Shown here piece after piece: positions 1 through 6,494 of a stretch of DNA of 20,644 nt. This stretch comes from Melioribacteraceae bacterium. Lineage in GTDB: Bacteria > Bacteroidota > Ignavibacteria > Ignavibacteriales > Melioribacteraceae. The stretch's first letter is position 1, and each line of letters opens with the position of its first letter. The translations under genes and the position numbers were made by a program. The stretch covers positions 1 through 20,644 of the forward strand of contig JALSTL010000032.1 in the NCBI GenBank assembly GCA_026983755.1. The letters are read 5' to 3'. The notes beneath the pieces were generated by a model, which was not told the origin of the DNA, did no database searches, and was given only the letters and a program-made list of their open reading frames with translations.

Positions 1-2
1 CC

Positions 3-638
3 GCTTATATTCGTCCACTATTTAATGACGGAAAAGGCCCTTTCCGTTGGGCGGCACTTTCCGGAGACCCAAACGATATTTATGAAACTGATAAAGCAGT
101 AATGGAAACCTTCCCGGAGGACAAAGCTTTGGTGCGCTGGATTAAACTTGCACAAGAAAAAGTTAAATTCCAAGGAATGCCTACACGCATTTGTTGGCTT
201 GGTTACGGAGAACGTGCAAAAATGGGAAAAATATTTAACAAACTTGTTGCCGATGGAAAAGTAAAAGCTCCTATCGTTATAGGAAGAGATCATCTCGATT
301 GCGGCTCTGTTGCTTCTCCCTACAGAGAAACCGAAGGAATGAAAGACGGTAGTGATGCTATTGCCGATTGGCCGATTCTAAATGTTTTAATGAATACAAT
401 TGGCGGCGCCAGTTGGGTTTCATTTCATCACGGCGGAGGTGTTGGTATTGGTAAATCCTTACACGCTGGAATGGTAATTGTTGCAGACGGAACGCCTGAA
501 GCGGAAAAACGTTTGGAACGCGTTCTTACTTACGACCCCGGTATGGGAATTATAAGACATGCAGATGCCGGTTACGAGCGTGCTATTAACAACGCGAAAA
601 AACATAACATTAAAATACCAATGTTGAAAAAAGATTAA
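3..638 (+). CDS. hutU: Urocanate hydratase, C-terminal part (5' end outside window)
   Basis: Urocanate hydratase converts urocanate to 4-imidazolone-5-propionate in cytoplasmic histidine degradation, using tightly bound NAD+. The frame is open from the first bases, and the reading [14 protein letters not shown] lies before the first ATG at 102, so the gene is cut by the window edge and does not start there. Family hallmarks follow in order: [70 protein letters not shown] and the closing [15 protein letters not shown]. The Cys of RICW is 147 residues from the C-terminus, the spacing I recall for active-site Cys410 of the 557-residue Pseudomonas putida enzyme. The end at residue KKD matches the normal family end, so the C-terminus is complete. 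About 212 residues are visible. Other hut genes would be expected upstream. The call is very secure. Confidence 0.97.
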   Translation, partial: AYIRPLFNDGKGPFRWAALSGDPNDIYETDKAVMETFPEDKALVRWIKLAQEKVKFQGMPTRICWLGYGERAKMGKIFNKLVADGKVKAPIVIGRDHLDCGSVASPYRETEGMKDGSDAIADWPILNVLMNTIGGASWVSFHHGGGVGIGKSLHAGMVIVADGTPEAEKRLERVLTYDPGMGIIRHADAGYERAINNAKKHNIKIPMLKKD

Positions 639-645
639 AAACTTT

Positions 646-728
646 GTCATTGCAATTTCGAATACCGGAAGAAACAGTCTTACGATGGAGTATAACAGAT
701 TGCTTCGTAGTAAACTCCTCGCAATGAC
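646..728. repeat. Palindromic interspersed-repeat-like element, 83 bp
   Basis: The element is bounded by a perfect 8-bp inverted repeat, GTCATTGC at 646-653 and GCAATGAC at 721-728. On the - strand its right half reads GTCATTGCGAGGAG, then a short stretch, then ACGAAGCAATCTG. That pattern resembles short dispersed repeats I recall from many bacterial genomes, often between genes. The left half is a diverged version with the same ends. It sits between hutU and serA with no coding content of its own. It could fold in RNA and act as a weak hutU terminator, but there is no T-tract directly after it. That it is multi-copy is inference, since only one copy lies in this window. Confidence 0.6.
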
Positions 729-737
729 TATTTTTTA

Positions 738-745
738 TAAGTTTG
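738..745 (+). promoter_or_regulatory. Candidate Bacteroidota-type -7 promoter element for serA
   Basis: TAAGTTTG matches the Bacteroidota -7 consensus TAnnTTTG and lies about 30 bases before the serA start. No convincing TTG -33 element is seen at the right distance, so this is only a candidate. It would give serA its own short leader, independent of hutU. Confidence 0.22.
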
Positions 746-775
746 AAAATCAAAAAAAATAAAACGAGGTGAACC

Positions 776-1696
776 ATGAAAGTTTTAGTTGCCACAGTAA
801 AACCCTTCGCCGCCGAAGCGGTGGAAAAGATTAAAGGAATAATTGCAAACGCCGGTTACGATTTTGCATTATTAGAAAAATACGAAGATAAATCACAATT
901 GCTTAAAGCGGTTTCCGATGCGGATGCATTAATAATACGTAGTGATAAAATAACCAAAGAAGTAATAGAAGCAGCAAATAATTTGAAAATAGTAGTTCGT
1001 GCCGGCGCCGGTTACGATAATGTTGATTTGGATACCGCCACAGAAAAAGGAATTGTTGTAATGAACACACCCGGACAAAATTCCAATGCAGTAGCAGAAC
1101 TTGCCTTAGGACTAATGGTTTACATGGCTCGCGGTATGTTTAACGGAAAACCGGGGACAGAACTTAAAGGAAAAACACTCGGAATTCATGCTTACGGTAA
1201 CGTTGGTCGTTTGGTTGCTAAAATTGCCAAAGGTTTCGGTATGCAAGTTTCCGCTTTCGATCCGTTTATTCCAAAAGAAAAAATTGAAGCCGAAGGTGTA
1301 AAAGTTTATGAATCTGCAGAAGAACTTTATTCAAACAATCAATACGTCTCGCTTCACATACCGGCAAACGAAAAAACAAAAAATTCCATCAACTATGAAC
1401 TGTTAACCAAAATGCCGAAAGGTGCAACATTAGTAAATACGGCACGTAAAGAAGTAATTAACGAAAATGATTTGCTAAAACTGCTTAATGAAAGAACCGA
1501 TTTCAAATATGTTTCGGATATTGCTCCTACAAATGCCGATGAACTTCTGGAAAAATTCCCTGCTCAATGTTTCTTTACGCCAAAAAAAATGGGAGCCCAA
1601 ACAGCAGAAGCCAACATCAACGCCGGTGTTGCCGCTGCAAATCAAATTGTTAATTTTATTGAAAACGGGGACGTTACTTTTAAGGTAAATAAATAA
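776..1696 (+). CDS. serA: D-3-phosphoglycerate dehydrogenase, short form without ACT domain
   Basis: This enzyme oxidises 3-phosphoglycerate with NAD+ in the first step of serine synthesis in the cytoplasm. The 306 residues cover only the substrate and NAD domains, with no C-terminal ACT or ASB regulatory domain. Visible motifs are VVRAGAGYDNVD near residue 73, NTPGQNSNAVAELALG near 97, a Rossmann loop GIHAYGNVG at 136-144 (Ala in place of the first Gly of GxGxxG), and NTARKEVINE with catalytic Arg224. The usual catalytic His of TPHxGA is replaced by Lys270/Lys271 in TPKKMGAQTAEA. That is the pattern I recall for Bacteroides SerA and for the Lys-containing type III PGDHs, as in Entamoeba. An AGGTG site 7 bases before the ATG supports the start. 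SerC is not adjacent in the visible sequence. A related 2-hydroxyacid dehydrogenase is possible but less likely. Confidence 0.9.
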   Translation: MKVLVATVKPFAAEAVEKIKGIIANAGYDFALLEKYEDKSQLLKAVSDADALIIRSDKITKEVIEAANNLKIVVRAGAGYDNVDLDTATEKGIVVMNTPGQNSNAVAELALGLMVYMARGMFNGKPGTELKGKTLGIHAYGNVGRLVAKIAKGFGMQVSAFDPFIPKEKIEAEGVKVYESAEELYSNNQYVSLHIPANEKTKNSINYELLTKMPKGATLVNTARKEVINENDLLKLLNERTDFKYVSDIAPTNADELLEKFPAQCFFTPKKMGAQTAEANINAGVAAANQIVNFIENGDVTFKVNK

Positions 1697-1700
1697 ATGA

Positions 1701-1733
1701 AAAGCTGTCTAGTGAATTTTCCTTGACAGCTTT
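1701..1733. terminator. Shared hairpin between convergent serA and the 1739-2497 gene
   Basis: A perfect 9-bp stem, AAAGCTGTC at 1701-1709 with GACAGCTTT at 1725-1733, encloses a 15-base loop. It lies in the 42-base gap between the stop codons of two convergent genes. The - strand side is followed by TTCATTTATTTATTT, a moderate T-rich run; the + strand side is not. It probably terminates the leftward gene and may help stop serA transcripts. Confidence 0.6.
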
Positions 1734-1738
1734 CGCAA

Positions 1739-2497
1739 TTAAACAAATTTTATATCAAACAAATCATCAATAATTTTATTATAATAAACATAGCGGAATG
1801 TTTCCTGTAACCCTTCCAATTCCGCATTTGTTAAATCGAAGTTTATTGAATTTATTTTTTCATTAATAAACCCTGTAATACTATTTCCCAAATTTATTTT
1901 TTGCAAATAATTATTGATATTATCTAATAACTTATCATTCAATTTATCGAATTTGGAGTTAAACTCTTTTATAAGTTCTTCATTAGGCGAAGTAATAATA
2001 TAATTGAGATAAGGTTGTTCAATTATTTCCAAAACCTGTTCGGCAAAACTTGTACCTTTTAAGTATAAATTATTTTGCCAATTTTCATTTCCACAAACAA
2101 TATAAGTATTTTGCCTATCCATTTCATTTTTAGAATCCAATGTTATATCAACAGTTAAATTGAATCTTTCGCTAAAAACAATTTTAGATAAAATTACTTC
2201 ATTTGATGAAACATCTCCTCTTAAAAATATTTTCTTTATTTCTTTACTATTACTTGGAAAATAAATGTAAGCATTAGATAAAATACTTTCGAAGGTTACA
2301 CCGAATTTTTGTGAGACATAAAGTTTATCGTTTTTTATCAAATCCATGGAAGGCATTAAGGCTATACTGTTTTCCACATTAAATAATTCTTTTGAAACAA
2401 GGGACGAATCCTTAATAATTACATTATAATTGTTTTTATTATCTAAATTTAAAATAAATAAAGTCGCAAAAATATTGTTTGGAATTATTAAATTCAT
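1739..2497 (-). CDS. Hypothetical protein, possible distant MqnA/periplasmic-binding-like fold
   Basis: I do not recognise this 252-residue protein with certainty. It has no signal peptide, no membrane segment and no metal motif, and is rich in Asn, Ile, Lys and Leu. The order of segments recalls MqnA-type solute-binding-like enzymes: ENSIALMPSMDLIKN near residue 42 (a D/S-x-A-L-x-P element), KIFLRGDVSSNEVILSKIVF near 88 (like L-D-x-x-S-x-T-S-x-x-L), and YIVCGNENW near 132 (where MqnA has an IGDxAL element). This is pattern resemblance only. The start is ATG with no clear Shine-Dalgarno site. The gene stands alone, between the rplS terminator and the convergent hairpin, and a possible promoter lies upstream at 2593-2622. 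It is likely a real gene, since the long frame is preserved in very AT-rich DNA. Confidence 0.7.
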   Translation of the reverse strand: MNLIIPNNIFATLFILNLDNKNNYNVIIKDSSLVSKELFNVENSIALMPSMDLIKNDKLYVSQKFGVTFESILSNAYIYFPSNSKEIKKIFLRGDVSSNEVILSKIVFSERFNLTVDITLDSKNEMDRQNTYIVCGNENWQNNLYLKGTSFAEQVLEIIEQPYLNYIITSPNEELIKEFNSKFDKLNDKLLDNINNYLQKINLGNSITGFINEKINSINFDLTNAELEGLQETFRYVYYNKIIDDLFDIKFV

Positions 2498-2592
2498 AAT
2501 GTTAAAAAATCCGAATTATTGAAGATACAATCATAGAATACAATTTCCCTTTTTATTCGGATAAATAAATTATTATTCGATAAACTTTGGTA

Positions 2593-2622
2593 TGTATAGA
2601 AAATTTTTTAAGTACCACTCAA
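2593..2622 (-). promoter_or_regulatory. Candidate sigma-70-like promoter for the 1739-2497 gene
   Basis: On the - strand, TTGAGT (2617-2622) and TATACA (2593-2598) are 18 bases apart, about 100 bases before the ATG at 2497 and after the rplS terminator. Such matches occur by chance in AT-rich DNA, so the support is weak. Confidence 0.22.
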
Positions 2623-2698
2623 TTTTTTGATCATCCGGTTACAACACTTTGTTGATGTTAGAATTATTAAGATTTAATTTTTGATTTTAAAGATAAAA

Positions 2699-2721
2699 AG
2701 TCCGGTATAAATTACCGGACT
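2699..2721 (-). terminator. Intrinsic terminator of the ffh-rplS cluster
   Basis: AGTCCGGTA and TACCGGACT form a perfect 9-bp stem with a 5-base loop. On the - strand the stem is followed at once by TTTTTATC. It lies 7 bases past the rplS stop, the expected place for the end of this operon. Confidence 0.9.
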
Positions 2722-2728
2722 AAAAAAA

Positions 2729-3076
2729 TTATCTGATATTTTTAGGTTTAATACGTGCGGCTTTACCGGAAAGATTTCTTAAATAATAGAGTTTTGCACG
2801 TCTGACTTTACCTTGTCTAACTAATTCAATTTTTGCAATTTTAGGTGAATTGAACGGAAAGATTCTTTCCACACCAACACCGCTGGAAACTTTGCGAACG
2901 GTAAAAGTTTTACCATTACCGCTTCCTCTAATAGCAATTACATCACCTTCAAACTGTTGTATTCTTTCTTTAGAACCTTCAATTACACGCACATGAAGTT
3001 TTATTCTATCACCGGTATTAAAATCGGGGAAATCGGTTCTTTGTTGTCCGGCAACAACATCATTTAATTTATCCAT
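2729..3076 (-). CDS. rplS: 50S ribosomal protein bL19
   Basis: bL19 is a large-subunit protein at the 30S-50S interface. The 115 residues match the usual length. Recognisable segments are [20 protein letters not shown] near residue 19, [20 protein letters not shown] near 40, [19 protein letters not shown] near 60 and the basic [20 protein letters not shown] near 88. ATG is preceded by GGAG, which lies inside the last codons of trmD: the trmD stop is only 2 bases from this start, so the two genes are probably translationally coupled. It is the last gene of the cluster, followed directly by a strong terminator. Confidence 0.97.
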   Translation of the reverse strand: MDKLNDVVAGQQRTDFPDFNTGDRIKLHVRVIEGSKERIQQFEGDVIAIRGSGNGKTFTVRKVSSGVGVERIFPFNSPKIAKIELVRQGKVRRAKLYYLRNLSGKAARIKPKNIR

Positions 3077-3078
3077 TT

Positions 3079-3762
3079 TTACTCCAAACTATTAATTTTT
3101 TTCCAATTTTCAGTTAAAATTTTTGATTGTTCTTCTTTCCATTTATTTATTTCTTTATCATTACCGGAAAGAAGCACTTTAGGAACTTTCATTCCTTTAT
3201 ATTCTGCCGGTCTTGTATAAAGCGGTGCTTCTATAACTTCTCCGTTCATAAAAGAATCGTGTAGCATAGATTCACTGTTGCCAATAGAACCGGGTAATAA
3301 TCTTACTATTGAATCCGTAATTATCAGAGCAATAAGCTCTCCACCGCTTAAAATAAAATTACCTATTGAAATTTCATCGGTAGCAAATTTTTGTCTTACT
3401 CTGTCGTCAATTCCTTTATAATGTCCGGCAATAATAATTATGTTATTTGCCAAAGAAAACTTATTGGCAAGAGATTGATTATAAATTTGTCCCTTTGGTG
3501 TAGTAAAAATAATATGTTGATATTTTCTTTCACTTAGCAATTTTTCCATACATTTAAAAAACGGTTCGGGTTTTAGTAACATACCTGGTCCGCCGCCAAA
3601 AGGTTTGTCATCTATCTGTTTGTATTTATTGTCTGTATAATCTCTAAGGTTATGAACAACAATTTTAACTATACCATTATTTTGTGCTCTTTTTACAATA
3701 CTTGTATTTAACATACTATTAAGTGAATCCGGAACGGCACTTAAAATATCAATTCTCATCAT
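3079..3762 (-). CDS. trmD: tRNA (guanine-37-N1)-methyltransferase
   Basis: TrmD methylates N1 of G37 in tRNAs using S-adenosylmethionine, which prevents +1 frameshifting. It is a dimeric SPOUT (trefoil knot) enzyme. Visible motifs are [19 protein letters not shown] near residue 51, [10 protein letters not shown] at 113-122, [13 protein letters not shown] at 131-143, [13 protein letters not shown] at 150-162, the flexible-loop HDSF with the likely catalytic Asp169, and [12 protein letters not shown] near 179. The loop has HYKG where E. coli has RYEG, a change I recall from Bacteroidota enzymes. A GTG further up at 3777 lies inside the Shine-Dalgarno sequence AAGGTGA, so I chose the tandem ATG-ATG at 3762/3759 about 11 bases after it; this gives the family's usual N-terminus [11 protein letters not shown]. 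It overlaps the end of rimM. Confidence 0.95.
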   Translation of the reverse strand: MMRIDILSAVPDSLNSMLNTSIVKRAQNNGIVKIVVHNLRDYTDNKYKQIDDKPFGGGPGMLLKPEPFFKCMEKLLSERKYQHIIFTTPKGQIYNQSLANKFSLANNIIIIAGHYKGIDDRVRQKFATDEISIGNFILSGGELIALIITDSIVRLLPGSIGNSESMLHDSFMNGEVIEAPLYTRPAEYKGMKVPKVLLSGNDKEINKWKEEQSKILTENWKKINSLE

Positions 3763-4267
3763 AGTTAAAAATTTCACCTTCGGGTGATAAAATTAAAGTT
3801 TTATTTTTAATATCAATTTCCGAAAAATATTTTTTTACGGCAGGTATCATTACTTGCTGTCCTTTATTATTTTCAATAAGGTAAATATTATTTTCGGGTA
3901 TAATAATTACATCAATCAATTTTCCAAAGAACTTATTATTTTTTATAACTTTACAACCAATCAAATCGTGAATAAAAAACATATCGTCGGACAAATCAAA
4001 AGATTTGCTCGAATTTATGTATAATTTTTTTCCTAAAAAATCATGTACATCCTCAACATTATTAAATCTTTTAAATTTAATAATTAAGGAGCTGTCAATT
4101 TTTTCAACAGATTCAATATTCAATTCTTTCAAATTGCCGAAAAAATCAATATAGACTTTTTGAAGGTTAAAAAATCTGTCTTCAAAATCCGAAAAAGATT
4201 TTAAAACAACGGAACCATCCAAAGCATAAACAGAAACTATTTCCGCTATTAAAAAAAATTCGTCCAA
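3749..4267 (-). CDS. rimM: Ribosome maturation factor RimM (TTG start)
   Basis: RimM binds ribosomal protein S19 and aids late 30S assembly. The protein is 172 residues, a normal length. Its C-terminal half is a recognisable PRC-barrel: FFIHDLIGCKVI, GKLIDVIIIPENNIYLIE, then QQVMIPAVKKYFSEIDIKNK. The N-terminal barrel is diverged: IAEIVSVYALDGSVVLKSF stands where the family has a G-x-I-x-x-x-H-G-L-x-G-E-V motif, so the usual His-Gly pair is missing. The only plausible start is TTG, directly after the khpA stop TAA and in the same frame, with no Shine-Dalgarno sequence. Translation therefore probably depends on reinitiation after khpA. Position in the rpsP-khpA-rimM-trmD-rplS order gives strong support. 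Confidence 0.9.
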   Translation of the reverse strand: MDEFFLIAEIVSVYALDGSVVLKSFSDFEDRFFNLQKVYIDFFGNLKELNIESVEKIDSSLIIKFKRFNNVEDVHDFLGKKLYINSSKSFDLSDDMFFIHDLIGCKVIKNNKFFGKLIDVIIIPENNIYLIENNKGQQVMIPAVKKYFSEIDIKNKTLILSPEGEIFNYDEN

Positions 4268-4501
4268 TTAATCTAATATTTTTAGTATAGCTCTTTTACC
4301 TTCTTTAGCTGCAATTGCAGTTAAAAGTGTTCTCATAGCTTGAGCGGTTTTACCTTGCTTACCTATAACTTTACCAACATCATCGGCGGCCACTTTAAGG
4401 TTAAGCTCAACAGTATTTTCGTTGGGAGCAGTTTCTTCTATGCTCACACTGTCGGGACTATCAACAAGGTGCTTTGCTAAAAATTCAACGAATTCTTTCA
4501 T
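4268..4501 (-). CDS. khpA: KH-domain RNA-binding protein KhpA (YlqC family)
   Basis: KhpA is a small single-KH RNA-binding protein that in Gram-positive bacteria pairs with KhpB and affects cell elongation and division. The 77 residues form one KH domain with the signature VGKVIGKQGKTAQAMRTLL, whose GKQG is the GxxG nucleic-acid loop (near residues 47-50). The N-terminus MKEFVEFLAKHLVDSP is typical of the family. It starts at ATG with an AGG about 8 bases upstream. It sits between rpsP and rimM, its normal place, and its stop codon touches the TTG start of rimM in the same frame. Confidence 0.93.
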   Translation of the reverse strand: MKEFVEFLAKHLVDSPDSVSIEETAPNENTVELNLKVAADDVGKVIGKQGKTAQAMRTLLTAIAAKEGKRAILKILD

Positions 4502-4523
4502 GAGAGTACCTATAATTATTTCG

Positions 4524-4557
4524 GAAACAGGATACTTTTAATTAAAAGCCAAGTTTC
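4524..4557 (-). other. Nested inverted repeat between rpsP and khpA
   Basis: The perfect 14-base palindrome CTTTTAATTAAAAG (4535-4548) is flanked by GAAAC (4524-4528) and GTTTC (4553-4557), so the transcript could form a two-part hairpin in the 70-base gap. No T-tract follows. It may be an mRNA processing or stability element, or simply chance in AT-rich DNA. Confidence 0.3.
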
Positions 4558-4571
4558 TAATTAAGTAAAAA

Positions 4572-5075
4572 CTATTCTGCGTTTTGTTCATCAGAAACTT
4601 TTTCAGAAGCAGTATCCTCATTAACTTCTGGAGCTTTATCTTCTATATTTTCTGTTTCGGCAGCTGCTTGTTCATCTTCAAGTTTTTTCTTTGCAGCTTC
4701 TAACTTTTCTTTTTTTCTTTTTTCAGCTTTTTCCTTTTTAGAGGCAAGTTTTGTTTCTTGATATTTTGCCCATTCTTCCATCTTGTTATTTATATCGCTT
4801 TCGGATAAACCTTTTTTAAGTAATTCTTTCTTTAATAAAATTCCTTTACTACTCAGTAAATTTTTAACCGTAGTTGTTGGTTTGGCACCCACATTTAACC
4901 AATATAATGCTCTGTCTTCTTTTAATTCAACAGTTGCGGGATCGGTTTTGGGATTATAGGAACCTATTGCTTCTATGTATTTACCATCTCTTGGTGAACG
5001 CACATCGGCAGCAACAACTTTGTAAATAGGTTGTCTTTTTTTACCCATTCTTCGTAATCTTAGTTTTACAGCCAA
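4572..5075 (-). CDS. rpsP: 30S ribosomal protein bS16 with long charged C-terminal tail (TTG start)
   Basis: bS16 is an essential small-subunit assembly protein. The core at residues 1-80 is standard: [39 protein letters not shown], then [21 protein letters not shown]. Typical family members end near residue 80-90, while this one has 167. The extra part runs from a Lys/Glu/Ala-rich predicted helix (about 100-138) into an acidic tail (about 139-167). Extended bS16 tails are known in Bacteroidota. The start is TTG at 5075, placed 9 bases after a perfect GGAGGT site, and it gives the expected sequence (M)AVKLRLRR. It lies between ffh and khpA. Confidence 0.95.
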   Translation of the reverse strand: MAVKLRLRRMGKKRQPIYKVVAADVRSPRDGKYIEAIGSYNPKTDPATVELKEDRALYWLNVGAKPTTTVKNLLSSKGILLKKELLKKGLSESDINNKMEEWAKYQETKLASKKEKAEKRKKEKLEAAKKKLEDEQAAAETENIEDKAPEVNEDTASEKVSDEQNAE

Positions 5076-5111
5076 ATTAGAAAACCTCCAAAAATTATAA
5101 TTATTTTTATT

Positions 5112-6446
5112 TTAATTAAGTTTAAAATTAGCAAAATTTCCAAAAAGTTTTTTACCGCCTTTGGAATTTATTTTTTTCATCATTTTTTGCATTTCATTAA
5201 ATTGTTTAATTAAACGGTTAACGTCTTGAATTGAACTTCCGCTTCCACGGGCAATTCTTTTTCTTCTGCTTCCGTTTAATATTCTTGGTTTCGCTCTTTC
5301 TTTTTTTGTCATAGATTGTATTATGGCTTCTACTTTTACCAATTGTTTATCGTCAATATCGGCATTTTTAATTGCGGAATTAATTCCAGGAATCATAGCC
5401 ATAAGCGATTTTAACGAACCCATTTTTTTTATCATTTTAATTTGCTTAAGAAAATCTTCAAAGTCAAATTTATTCGAAAGTAATTTTTTTTCCAAATCTT
5501 CCGCTTCTTTTTCATTTACTTGAGCTTGTGCTTTTTCAACGAAAGAAATTATATCTCCTTTTCCTATTATTCTGGAAGCTAGTCGATCCGGATAAAACTT
5601 TTCGATACTGTCTAATTTTTCACCAAGGCTTACAAATTTAATCGGTTTTTCTACAACTGCTTTTATAGAAAGAGCACACCCGCCTCTAGAATCACCGTCA
5701 AGTTTAGTAAGAACAATACCGTCAAAATTTACTACTTCGTTAAATGCTTTGGCAGAATTGACTGCATCTTGTCCGGTCATTGAATCAACAACAAATAAAG
5801 TTTCCGTTGGTTTTACGGCGTTTTTTATTGCAAGAACTTCATTCATTAGTTCTTGATCAACATGCAATCTTCCGGCAGTATCGATAATAATTGTATTAAG
5901 ATTATTTTCTTTTGCATATTTTACGGATTCTTCGGCAATATTTACGGCATCTTTGCTCCCTTCAATGTTAAATACCGGAACATTGATTTGCTCTCCAAGT
6001 ATCATAAGTTGCTCAATAGCTGCAGGACGATAAATATCCGCTGCAGTAAGTAAAACTTTTCTATCTTTTTCTTTAAGAAACTTAGCCAGTTTACCGCTAA
6101 ATGTTGTTTTACCGGAACCTTGCAATCCAACCATTAAAATAATTGTAGGACCACTCGGATTTAACATTAGTTCTTGATTGGTTGAACCCATAAGTTCGGT
6201 CAACTCATCATAAATAATTTTAGTAATTAGTTGACCCGGTGTAACCGAAGCAAGAACCTCTTTACCAAGAGCTTTAACTTTTACATCTTCAATAAATTGT
6301 TTTGCAACTTTATAATTTACATCCGCATCCAAAAGAACACGTCTTATTTCTCTAAGAGTATCGGAAATATTTTTTTCCGATAAACGACCTTGTCCGGTAA
6401 CCTTTTTAAGAGCTTTTTCAAATTTAAGGGTTATATCTTCAAGCAT
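5112..6446 (-). CDS. ffh: Signal recognition particle protein Ffh
   Basis: Ffh is the GTPase that, with SRP RNA, brings ribosomes making membrane proteins to FtsY. The 444 residues are full length. In order: an N-domain helical bundle (1-~95), the P-loop GLQGSGKTT at 107-115, AADIYRPAAIEQL at 135-147, the G3 motif DTAGRLH at 189-195, the G4 motif TKLDGDSRGG at 247-256, and a C-terminal M domain from about 320. The RNA-binding segment KPRILNGSRRKRIARGSG is at 386-403. The gene starts at ATG 48 bases after the atpG stop with no clear terminator between, so it may be co-transcribed with the atp genes. No SRP RNA gene was recognised nearby. Confidence 0.97.
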   Translation of the reverse strand: MLEDITLKFEKALKKVTGQGRLSEKNISDTLREIRRVLLDADVNYKVAKQFIEDVKVKALGKEVLASVTPGQLITKIIYDELTELMGSTNQELMLNPSGPTIILMVGLQGSGKTTFSGKLAKFLKEKDRKVLLTAADIYRPAAIEQLMILGEQINVPVFNIEGSKDAVNIAEESVKYAKENNLNTIIIDTAGRLHVDQELMNEVLAIKNAVKPTETLFVVDSMTGQDAVNSAKAFNEVVNFDGIVLTKLDGDSRGGCALSIKAVVEKPIKFVSLGEKLDSIEKFYPDRLASRIIGKGDIISFVEKAQAQVNEKEAEDLEKKLLSNKFDFEDFLKQIKMIKKMGSLKSLMAMIPGINSAIKNADIDDKQLVKVEAIIQSMTKKERAKPRILNGSRRKRIARGSGSSIQDVNRLIKQFNEMQKMMKKINSKGGKKLFGNFANFKLN

Positions 6447-6494
6447 AATTTTTTTAAAGTATTAAAATGAGAGCAAATTTACAAGTTTTAATCA

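Noticed and set aside
610..795. Short leftward open frame between hutU and serA
   Set aside because: It covers the palindromic repeat and parts of both neighbouring genes, has no recognisable protein features, and is best explained as chance.
3763..3777. GTG start for trmD
   Set aside because: The GTG is part of the AAGGTGA ribosome site, and the family N-terminus begins at the ATG downstream.
5076..5111. SRP RNA gene near ffh
   Set aside because: The gaps on both sides of ffh are 36 and 48 bases and show no conserved SRP RNA core; too short for such a gene.
6447..6494. Terminator between atpG and ffh
   Set aside because: Only a 7-bp AT stem with an 18-base loop can be drawn, too weak to call.
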